Source: Stigmatella ashevillena (lineage in GTDB: Bacteria; Myxococcota; Myxococcia; Myxococcales; Myxococcaceae). Taken from it: a DNA stretch of 64,000 nucleotides. Location of the stretch: positions 558,001-622,000 of the forward strand of contig NZ_JAQNDM010000002.1 in assembly GCF_028368975.1 (NCBI RefSeq), given 5' to 3'. Below, one piece after another: positions 57,700 to 64,000 of this stretch. The notes beneath the pieces are model-generated. The model was not told the DNA's origin, made no database searches, and was given only the letters and a program-made list of their open reading frames with translations. How positions within the stretch are numbered: position 1 is the stretch's first letter; each line of letters starts with the position of its first letter. The position numbers and the translations under genes are program-made.

Positions 57700-58289
57700 G
57701 ACGTCACCTCTTTCAGAAAAGCCTGGAGGAAGCCCACACCCGCCGAGGAACTCTTCTCGGGATGAAATTGAACTCCGAGCACCTTGCCGCGCCGCACCGA
57801 GGCCGGGAAGCGATCCTCCTCGTGCGTCGTCCAGCCCGACACCACGCCCGGCTGCTCGGCACGGCAGGCGAAGCTGTGCGCGTAATAGACGGAGTCCAGC
57901 TTCGCGCCCTTCACCGCGGCATCCTCCTCCACGGAGTTCCAGCCGATGTGAGGCACCTGCCGGGCCCGCAGCCGCGTCACCCTCCCCTGGAAGAGCCCGA
58001 GCCCTTGACCCTCGCCCTCATCGCTGCCCTCGAAGAGCAGCTGCATGCCCAGACAGATGCCGAGGCACGGCAGGCCCTTTTCCAGCGCCTGGCGCATCTG
58101 CTCACGGCCGGGCTCGAGCCGGGCGGCCGCGGAGCCAAAGGCCCCGACCCCCGGGAGCACGAGCACCTCCGTCTCCAAGGCCTTCCGAGGATCCGTCTCC
58201 ACACGGACGTCCGCGCCCGCAGCCGTGGCGAGCGCCTTGGCCAGGGAGTGGATGTTCCCCGCGCCGTAATCGAACAGGGTGACTCTCAT
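57696..58289 (-). CDS. hisH: Imidazole glycerol phosphate synthase, glutaminase subunit
   Basis: HisH supplies ammonia to HisF. From the ATG at 58289, which overlaps the hisC stop by four bases, the product has 197 residues; an ATG two codons upstream at 58295 is also possible. The glutaminase motifs are VTLFDYGAGNIHSLAKAL, VLVLPGVGAFGSAAARL, PCLGICLGMQLLFEGSDEG with the nucleophile Cys, and GVQFHPEKSS with the catalytic His and Glu. Confidence 0.96.
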   Translation of the reverse strand: MRVTLFDYGAGNIHSLAKALATAAGADVRVETDPRKALETEVLVLPGVGAFGSAAARLEPGREQMRQALEKGLPCLGICLGMQLLFEGSDEGEGQGLGLFQGRVTRLRARQVPHIGWNSVEEDAAVKGAKLDSVYYAHSFACRAEQPGVVSGWTTHEEDRFPASVRRGKVLGVQFHPEKSSSAGVGFLQAFLKEVTS

Positions 58290-59323
58290 CGCCATGCCTC
58301 CCGCAGCGCGTTGAGCGCCGCCTCCATCAGGGGCCAGGGACCACAGCCGATCCGAAGCGCCTCCCCCACCCCGGTCAGCCCCTGGAAGGCCCGGATGTTC
58401 ACGTCCCGATCTCGCATGCGGGCAGCCACTTGGATCGCTCCTGGAAAGGGAACGAAGACGAAGTTGGCCTCGGTCGGCAGAGGCTTCAGGCCCATCGCCT
58501 CCAGGGCTTCCACCAGTCTCCGCCGGAGGACACGGACTTCCTCGACATGGGCCTTCACCCAGGGCAGATCCTCGGTGAGGGCCGCGATGGCCATGCGCTC
58601 GGCGATGCCATTGTGCTTGTAGGGACCCCGTGCTTTTTCCACCTCGGCCACCAGCTCGGGCCGGCCGATCGCGTAGCCCACGCGCATGCCCGCCAAGCCA
58701 AAGGCCTTGGACAGCGTCCGTGTGACGAGGACGTTGGGCCGCGAGCGGACCAGGTCCACGTTGCTGCCCTGGGAGAACTCCGTATAGGCCTCGTCCAGCA
58801 GGACGACACCGGGCGCCGAGTCCACCAGCCGCTCCAGGGCCGCACGAGAGGCCACGGTGCTGGTGGGATTGTTGGGCGAGCAGACATAGAGAAGCCGCGC
58901 GCCGGTGGCGAGCATCGCCTCCACGTCGATGTCCCAGTCCGGCCGGAGCGGCACCGGGGAGAACTGAAGGCCATTGACCCGGGCGAAGTAGGACATCATC
59001 GAGAAGGAAGGATCCGGAACGGCGATGCGCTCCCCGGGCTCCAGGAAGGCGCGCAGGGCGCAGTCGATGAGATCATCCGAGCCACAGCCCGTGGTGAGCC
59101 ACGAGGGCTCGAAGCCCGTGTACCGGGAGAGCGCCTGCTTGAGGTCCGGCGCATAGCTGATGGGATAGCGGGTGACGAGGGAAGGAGCCGCCTCACGCAA
59201 AGCGCGCTCGGCGGCCGGAGGCACACCGAAGAGGTTGGTGTTGTCGCTCAGGTCCACCCGGCACGGAACGACGGGCGGCGAGTAGAGTGAGATGTCTCGG
59301 TAGGACGGACGGGTGCGCATCAC
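58286..59323 (-). CDS. hisC: Histidinol-phosphate aminotransferase
   Basis: HisC is a class I/II PLP-dependent aminotransferase, here of about 345 residues. It shows LSDNTNLFGVPPAAERAL, WLTTGCGSDDLIDCAL, YVCSPNNPTSTVASR, VVLLDEAYTEFSQ and the PLP-lysine region VTRTLSKAFGLAGMRVGYAI. A GTG at 59323 overlaps the hisD stop by four bases; the ATG directly behind it is an equally good start. Its stop overlaps hisH. Confidence 0.95.
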   Translation of the reverse strand: MMRTRPSYRDISLYSPPVVPCRVDLSDNTNLFGVPPAAERALREAAPSLVTRYPISYAPDLKQALSRYTGFEPSWLTTGCGSDDLIDCALRAFLEPGERIAVPDPSFSMMSYFARVNGLQFSPVPLRPDWDIDVEAMLATGARLLYVCSPNNPTSTVASRAALERLVDSAPGVVLLDEAYTEFSQGSNVDLVRSRPNVLVTRTLSKAFGLAGMRVGYAIGRPELVAEVEKARGPYKHNGIAERMAIAALTEDLPWVKAHVEEVRVLRRRLVEALEAMGLKPLPTEANFVFVPFPGAIQVAARMRDRDVNIRAFQGLTGVGEALRIGCGPWPLMEAALNALREAWR

Positions 59324-60621
59324 GAATTCCTCCAGGCCCGGGCGGCCTCCGCGTGGGCAAAAAGCCCCTCACTGTCAGCCAGCGTTCCCACATCCTCCGC
59401 GAGCCGAGCCGCCGCCTCTCGGTCCACCCGCTGCCAGGCAGTCCACCGGTAGAAGTCGAGCACGGACAACCCCGAGTAGGCATGCCCCAGCCCCGCGGTG
59501 GGCAGCACATGGTTGGCGCCCGTCATGTAGTCCCCGAAGGCCACGGAGGCACGCTCCCCCAGAAAGACGGTGCCGCAGTGACGCACCCGTCCCAGATGCG
59601 CCTGGGGCGCCTCGGTGGCGATGAGCAGATGCTCGGGCGCGAAGTCCGACACGAAGGGCCACGCTTCCTCCAGGGAGCCCACGCTCAGCACGGCGCCCCG
59701 CGCGCCCAAGGAGGCGGAGACGATCTCCCGCCGCCGCGCCCGGGCCGCCGCGCGCTCCACCGCTTGAGCCACCGCATCGGCCTGAGCCTCCCCGACCGCC
59801 AGCGTCACGCAGCAAGCGTCTGGATCGTGCTCGGCCTGGGCCAGCATCTCGCGGGCCACGGCCTCCGGATCGGCCGACCCATCCGCCACGACGAGGATCT
59901 CGCTGGGCCCCGCGGGAGCATCGATGGCCACCGCGTCCACCACCTGGAGCTTGGCGGCGGCGACATAGGCATTGCCAGGACCGACGATGCGGTCCACCCG
60001 GGGCACGCTTTGGGTGCCATAGGCCATGGCGGCCACGGCGCCCGCGCCCCCCAAGGCGAAGACCCGGTCCGCTCCCGCGAGCAGCGCCGCGGCGAGCACC
60101 CCAGCCGCCGGCAGCCCCTCGGGCCCAGGAGGCGAGCAGACGATGATCTCCCCCACCCCGGCGACCTTGGCCGGCACCACGCCCATCAGCACACTGCTGG
60201 GGTACACGGCCCGGCCCCCCGGCGCGTAGACCCCCACGCGCGCAAGCGGATCCGGCCTCCGGCCGACGACGATGCCCGGCTCCGTCTCCACCTCGATGGC
60301 CTGGGGCTTCTGGGCCACGTGCGCCGCGGCGATGTTGCGGGCAGCGCGTTCCAGGGCACTGCGGACTTTCGGCTCCAACGAAGCGAGCGCCTCTTCCCAC
60401 CGCGCCCGAGGCACCTCCAGCGACGAGAGCCGTGCCCGATCGAACTGAAGCGCCATCTCCAGCAATGCGGCATCGCCCTCCTGGCGCACGCGGGCGATGA
60501 GCGCACGAGTCCGCTCGGCGACCTGGACATCCGACGTCCCCGAGCGCTCGAGAAGACGGCGCCGGACCTCGGAGGACAACCCCGAGAGCGAGCCCCGGTA
60601 CTTCAGCGTGCCAGGACTCAC
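59320..60621 (-). CDS. hisD: Histidinol dehydrogenase
   Basis: HisD oxidises histidinol to histidine in two steps with NAD. The 433-residue product has the expected length and landmarks: GVYAPGGRAVYPSSVLMGVV, ALGGAGAVAAMAYGTQSVPRVDRIVGPGN, IDAPAGPSEILVVADGSADP, EHLLIATEAPQAH and the C-terminal TAGLGHAYSGLSVLDF. The zinc ligands in the QAEHDPDACCV region and in the end segment are present. The start is a GTG overlapping the hisG stop (GTGA). Confidence 0.96.
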   Translation of the reverse strand: MSPGTLKYRGSLSGLSSEVRRRLLERSGTSDVQVAERTRALIARVRQEGDAALLEMALQFDRARLSSLEVPRARWEEALASLEPKVRSALERAARNIAAAHVAQKPQAIEVETEPGIVVGRRPDPLARVGVYAPGGRAVYPSSVLMGVVPAKVAGVGEIIVCSPPGPEGLPAAGVLAAALLAGADRVFALGGAGAVAAMAYGTQSVPRVDRIVGPGNAYVAAAKLQVVDAVAIDAPAGPSEILVVADGSADPEAVAREMLAQAEHDPDACCVTLAVGEAQADAVAQAVERAAARARRREIVSASLGARGAVLSVGSLEEAWPFVSDFAPEHLLIATEAPQAHLGRVRHCGTVFLGERASVAFGDYMTGANHVLPTAGLGHAYSGLSVLDFYRWTAWQRVDREAAARLAEDVGTLADSEGLFAHAEAARAWRNS

Positions 60622-61475
60622 GGCATCAACCTCTCGATGCGGGTGACGAGGATGCCCTCACACCCCAGGGCCTTCAGGCCATTGATGGTGCGGTAGATGG
60701 ACTTGGCCGAGACCACCGAGTGCACGGCCACGAAGTCCCCGCCGTTCATGATGTCCACGACGGTCGGCCCGTTGAGCCCCGGGAGGACCTCCCGCACCTG
60801 GGCCAGCATCTTGCGAGGCACGTTGGCCATCAAGTAGCGCTTGCCGCGGGCGGCCAGCACCGAGCCCAAGGCCTGCTTCAGCTCATCCAGATTCCGCACG
60901 GCCTCCTCGCCGTTGCGCTTGCACGCCACCAACCGCGCACTGGACTCCAGGACGGTGCCCACCTCGTGCAGGCCATTCATCTTCAAGGTGGAGCCGGTGG
61001 AGGTTAGATCCACGACGATGTCCGCGATGCCCAGGTGAGGGGCAATCTCCGCCGCGCCCGAGACGGGAACCACCGTCACCTGCTGTCCCCGGCGGCTGAA
61101 GAACTCCTGCGTCAGCCGGGGAAAGCAGGAGGCCACGCGCATCCCATTCTTCACCTCGTCCACCGACTTGAGACCGCTCTCCTCCCGCGCGGCCACCACC
61201 AGCCGACACTTGCCGAACTCCAGGTCCATCAAGAGCTCCAGCTCGCGTCCGGACTCATTGACCAGATCCCACCCCGTGACACCGGCATGTGCGGCCCCAT
61301 CCGCAACGAACTCGGGAATGTCCTGGGCCCGCACGAAGATGGCCTCGAATTCGCCTCCCAGCGAGGCGGTGAGGGCGCGCTCCCCCCGGGCACGAACCTC
61401 GAGACCCGCGTCGTTGAACAACTCTCGAACCTCTTCCGAGAGGCGGCCTTTGTTGGGAAGGGCGATCTTCAGCAT
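60618..61475 (-). CDS. hisG: ATP phosphoribosyltransferase (long form)
   Basis: HisG starts histidine synthesis and is normally inhibited by histidine. From the ATG at 61475, preceded by GGAAG, it has 285 residues with the C-terminal regulatory domain of the long form. Landmarks are LKIALPNKGRLSEEV, VRAQDIPEFVADGAAHAGVT, the PRPP motif IADIVVDLTSTGSTLKMNGL and the end VSAKSIYRTINGLKALGCEG. No hisZ is required. It is the first gene of the operon and lies behind the candidate leader peptide and terminator. Confidence 0.96.
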   Translation of the reverse strand: MLKIALPNKGRLSEEVRELFNDAGLEVRARGERALTASLGGEFEAIFVRAQDIPEFVADGAAHAGVTGWDLVNESGRELELLMDLEFGKCRLVVAAREESGLKSVDEVKNGMRVASCFPRLTQEFFSRRGQQVTVVPVSGAAEIAPHLGIADIVVDLTSTGSTLKMNGLHEVGTVLESSARLVACKRNGEEAVRNLDELKQALGSVLAARGKRYLMANVPRKMLAQVREVLPGLNGPTVVDIMNGGDFVAVHSVVSAKSIYRTINGLKALGCEGILVTRIERLMP

Positions 61476-61513
61476 GAGGGCTTCCAGGGGATTGCGAGGG
61501 GAAGGCGGAAACG

Positions 61514-61543
61514 AAAAAAGCCCGTCCAGGGAGGACGGGCTTT
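61514..61543 (-). terminator. Attenuator terminator of the his operon
   Basis: On the minus strand AAAGCCCGTCC, a five-base loop, GGACGGGCTTT form an 11-bp perfect stem followed by more Ts (six in all), a clear intrinsic terminator. It lies between the His-rich leader peptide (stop at 61579) and the hisG ATG at 61475, so reading through it is needed for his expression. The segment GACGGG in leader codons 18-19 can pair with CCCGTC of the left stem arm, offering an antiterminator. Confidence 0.85.
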
Positions 61544-61578
61544 CGGTCACTGCGGCAGGGCCGGAGGGGTGGGTCTTG

Positions 61579-61671
61579 TCAGACAGTCACCCCGGCATGC
61601 GCGCGGCGAACGGTCCCGTCGGGGCCGAGCCGATGATGCGCATGGGGATGATGCTTGAAGGAAAGACGCAC
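61579..61671 (-). CDS. hisL: Candidate his leader peptide
   Basis: A 30-codon frame opens at GTG 61671 and ends at TGA 61579, about 35 bases before the terminator stem. It carries five histidines within seven residues (KHHPHAHHR at 6-14) and one more near its end. The position upstream of hisG and a following intrinsic terminator match classical His-codon attenuation, in which a ribosome stalling on His codons permits readthrough. The start is uncertain: the frame stays open upstream to a TTG at 61707, and no strong ribosome site is visible (AGG three bases before the GTG). A possible promoter TTGACG (61707-61702) and TACTGA (61684-61679) would give an almost leaderless message. Confidence 0.75.
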   Translation of the reverse strand: MRLSFKHHPHAHHRLGPDGTVRRAHAGVTV

Positions 61672-61806
61672 GGACCTATCAGTAATGGAGCCTCCCCCAT
61701 CCGTCAACCCTTCGTTCGGACGGAGGGCAGCCGAGAAGGCAGGGAAGGTGGTAATTTCCCTTACCTGTTGGCGATCGAAACCCGGAAACCTTTAGAATCC
61801 CCGCCC

Positions 61807-63006
61807 GTGGAAGCCATTCCTCCTGCCCCTCCCCGAATTCTGATCGTAGACGACGATGACTCCGTCCGCGATGTCATCTCTGTCCTTCTCGCGGAGGAGG
61901 GCTACAACTGCGTCGTCGCCAATGGCGCCGAGATGGCATTGGACGTCGCAGGCGAAGCAGAGACCCCGCTCGTCATCAGCGACATGAAGATGCCGGGCAA
62001 GGACGGACTCTGGCTGCTGGACAACTTGCGAGAGCGGCTCCCAGACACCTCGGTCATCATGCTGACCGGCTATGGCGACACGGAGTCCGCGGTGGACTGT
62101 CTGCGCCGAGGCGCGGTGGACTACCTGCTCAAGCCTCCGAAGCTGACGGATCTGATCCGGGCGATCGAACGAGCCCTGGCCAAGCGGCGCATCGAGCTGG
62201 CGCGCAAGCGTTACCAGAAGAAGCTCGAGCGCAAGGTCCGCGACAGGACCGCCGAGCTGCGCACGGCCTTCAAGGACATCGCCAACACCTATCAGAACAC
62301 CCTGCTGGCCCTGGTGGCCGCGCTGGATGCGCGCGAGCACGAGACCTCGGACCACTCCCAACGCGTGGTCTCCTATACCTCGGCCATCGCCAACATCATG
62401 GGCATCCAGGGCAAGGAACTGGATGAGATCGGCCGCGGCGCGCTGCTGCACGACATCGGAAAGATCGGCGTGCCGGACGCGGTGCTGCTCAAGCCGGGCA
62501 AGCTCACGCCGGACGAGTGGATGGAGATGCGCAGGCACCCGGACATCGGCTTCCAGATGATCCAGAACATCCCCTTCCTCTCCACCCCCGCCCAGATCGT
62601 CCTCTCCCATCAGGAGCGGTGGGATGGAGCGGGCTACCCGCGCAACCTCCAGAAGCACGAGATCCATGTCGGCGCGCGCATCTTCGCGGTGGCGGACACC
62701 CTGGACGCGATGACGAGTGACCGGCCCTACCGCAAGGGCACCACGTTCGCCAACGCGATCCAGGAGATCAAACGCTGCGCCAACACGCAGTTCGATCCCG
62801 AAGTGGTCCGGGCGTTCCTGGACATCGGTGAGGAAGGGCTGGTCCGGATCAAGCTGGAGATGGCCGAGCGCAAGCTCAAGCCCCTCGAGACCGAGGTCCG
62901 GGCCCAGGAGGCCGAAGCCGAACTGGAACGGCTCACCGAGGAGGACGACCTGGAGCTGACGCCCGTCCCCTCCGCTCCGCCCCTGTCCGGCAACAAAGTG
63001 GCCTGA
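61807..63006 (+). CDS. Response regulator with HD-GYP phosphodiesterase domain
   Basis: This 399-residue protein starts at a GTG, with receiver domain residues 10-125 (ILIVDDDDSVRD, phospho-acceptor Asp near 59 in LVISDMKMPG, then TGYGDTESAVDCL and the Lys in YLLKPPKL). A coiled-coil linker (KRYQKKLERKVRDRTAEL) joins it to an HD-GYP domain that hydrolyses cyclic di-GMP in relatives: HDIGKIGVPDAVLLKPG with HD near 215-216 and RWDGAGYP near 271-278. The usual HHE before the GYP motif reads SHQE, a change in a possible metal ligand. No partner kinase is adjacent. Confidence 0.93.
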   Translation: MEAIPPAPPRILIVDDDDSVRDVISVLLAEEGYNCVVANGAEMALDVAGEAETPLVISDMKMPGKDGLWLLDNLRERLPDTSVIMLTGYGDTESAVDCLRRGAVDYLLKPPKLTDLIRAIERALAKRRIELARKRYQKKLERKVRDRTAELRTAFKDIANTYQNTLLALVAALDAREHETSDHSQRVVSYTSAIANIMGIQGKELDEIGRGALLHDIGKIGVPDAVLLKPGKLTPDEWMEMRRHPDIGFQMIQNIPFLSTPAQIVLSHQERWDGAGYPRNLQKHEIHVGARIFAVADTLDAMTSDRPYRKGTTFANAIQEIKRCANTQFDPEVVRAFLDIGEEGLVRIKLEMAERKLKPLETEVRAQEAEAELERLTEEDDLELTPVPSAPPLSGNKVA

Positions 63007-63081
63007 GTCTCACCACTGGACACTCGTCCGAACCCGGCGATTCTTGCAAACGAAGACCTGGCGTAAGACGTTGTTCTGGTT

Positions 63082-64000
63082 ATGACACCCGCCATGCTCC
63101 CACTCGCCAGCCCGCGCGATCCGCTCGCGCCCCCGCTTCTGGATGCCCAGGGCCGGCGGATGACGTACCTGCGTCTGAGCGTGACGGACCGCTGCAACTT
63201 CCGCTGCACCTATTGCTCGCCCGCCTCGTGGGGCGGCAAGAAGGATCTGCTCTCCTGTCAGGAGTTCGAGCGCATCGTCTCTGTCTTCGCGCGCATGGGC
63301 ATCCAGCGCGTGCGCTTGACGGGTGGCGAGCCCCTCATCCGGCCCGACATCCTGGAGATTGCCCGGACACTGTCCTGCCTTCCCGGCGTGGAGCGGGTGG
63401 CCATCACCACCAACGCCAGCCACCTGGAGCGCCTAGCGGTCCCGCTGCGCGAGGCGGGCGTCAGCCAGCTCAACATCAGCCTGGACACGCTCAACCCGGA
63501 GACCTTCCGCCGCATCTCCAAGCAGGGGGACTTCGCCGCCACGCTGCGCGGCATCGACGCAGCTGCGGCGGCGGGCTTCGCCTCGCTCAAGCTCAACGTC
63601 GTCGTCATGCGAGGCGTCAACGACGGCGAGGCGGCCGCACTGGTTGACCATGCCCATGCGCGCGGCATCACCCCCCGCTTCATCGAGCTGATGCCGTTTG
63701 GCCAGGGTGAACCGGTCCCCACCGCCGAGCTGGTCGAGCGGCTCCAGGCCTCCGGCCTTGCGCTGACGGAGGAGCTCGTGGAGGAACGCACCCGGGTGAG
63801 CACTTCGGGGCCGGCACGCTACTGGCGCGCGCCCGGAGGCCTCGTGGGCTTCATCTCCCCGCTGACCCAGAACTTCTGCGGTGGGTGCAACCGGGTCCGG
63901 GTGGCCTCCAACGGAGACCTGCGCAGCTGCCTCGGCGGACGCGCCCAGGCGCCGCTGCACCAGCTCATCCGCGGAGGGGCCTCGGACACGGAGCTGGCGC
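63082..64000 (+). CDS. moaA: GTP 3',8-cyclase MoaA (5' part, cut by window end)
   Basis: MoaA is the radical-SAM enzyme that starts molybdenum-cofactor synthesis. The frame runs open from ATG 63082 (or 63094) to the window edge, giving 306 residues with no stop. The radical-SAM cluster ligands C38, C42 and C45 are in DRCNFRCTYCSP; RVRLTGGEPLIRPD and AITTNASHLERL follow. A second set of Cys appears in NFCGGCNRVRVASNGDLRSC, as in true MoaA. The C-terminus is missing only because of the window. Together with moeA it indicates an active molybdenum-cofactor pathway. Confidence 0.95.
   Translation, partial: MTPAMLPLASPRDPLAPPLLDAQGRRMTYLRLSVTDRCNFRCTYCSPASWGGKKDLLSCQEFERIVSVFARMGIQRVRLTGGEPLIRPDILEIARTLSCLPGVERVAITTNASHLERLAVPLREAGVSQLNISLDTLNPETFRRISKQGDFAATLRGIDAAAAAGFASLKLNVVVMRGVNDGEAAALVDHAHARGITPRFIELMPFGQGEPVPTAELVERLQASGLALTEELVEERTRVSTSGPARYWRAPGGLVGFISPLTQNFCGGCNRVRVASNGDLRSCLGGRAQAPLHQLIRGGASDTELA

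Overview
This 64 kb, GC-rich window reads as chromosome of a myxobacterium, most likely of the Cystobacterineae type (Stigmatella/Cystobacter/Archangium-like). That placement is inference from gene content: a Ser/Thr kinase, class III cyclases fused to ATPase-TPR modules, many PAS/HD-GYP signalling proteins, lipoproteins with NGLSA or CARDB repeats, a YcaO operon and long lysine/alanine-rich proteins. No rRNA or complete tRNA gene was recognised.

Layout. (1) 1-5.7 kb is a patchy accessory zone: an ArsR/AHSA1 pair, the right end of an IS3-family element abutting a broken IS630-family transposase, an integron-type gene cassette with one complete attC and one truncated attC, unknown ORFs, a two-gene lipoprotein operon and a tRNA-3'-end-like sequence that could be an attachment-site scar. 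(2) 5.8-12 kb holds a CARDB-repeat lipoprotein, a thioredoxin-reductase-like flavoprotein, a PPOX flavoprotein, an ASCH-like protein with a Ser/Thr kinase, and a TIP30-like oxidoreductase. (3) 12-27 kb holds a multi-PAS histidine kinase, a conserved unknown, a 1049-residue lipoprotein joining peptidase, propeller and barrel, a five-gene reverse operon (TPR, cyclase, NamZ, phosphoesterase, NadD), MutS2 and a NYN protein. (4) 27-38 kb holds a cyclase-ATPase-TPR regulator, an NGLSA-repeat secreted protein, RNase R, a histone-H1-like/chagasin-like protein, MoeA, RibA and a metallo-hydrolase. (5) 38.7-47.4 kb is a lipoate/2-oxoacid dehydrogenase neighbourhood on the minus strand: Lpd, an M19-like dipeptidase, LipA, an E2 acyltransferase, a ClpX-zinc-finger AAA protein and a LipB-Nudix fusion. 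(6) 47.5-54.9 kb holds a secreted unknown, an HD-like/methyltransferase/YcaO operon, an acyltransferase, an H1-like protein and an SMR transporter. (7) 55-61.7 kb is a complete minus-strand his operon (hisGDCHABF-IE) whose genes overlap end to end, preceded by a candidate histidine attenuator: a His-rich leader peptide and an intrinsic terminator. (8) 61.8-64 kb holds a response-regulator HD-GYP protein and the 5' part of moaA, cut by the window edge.

The most noteworthy items are the integron cassette, whose two ends carry exactly complementary core sites as site-specific cassette insertion predicts; the candidate his attenuator; the YcaO-methyltransferase-HD operon with no E1 partner or visible precursor; and several domain fusions (LipB-Nudix, peptidase-propeller-barrel, ClpX-zinc finger plus AAA). 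All functional calls come from reading motifs; no database search was possible.
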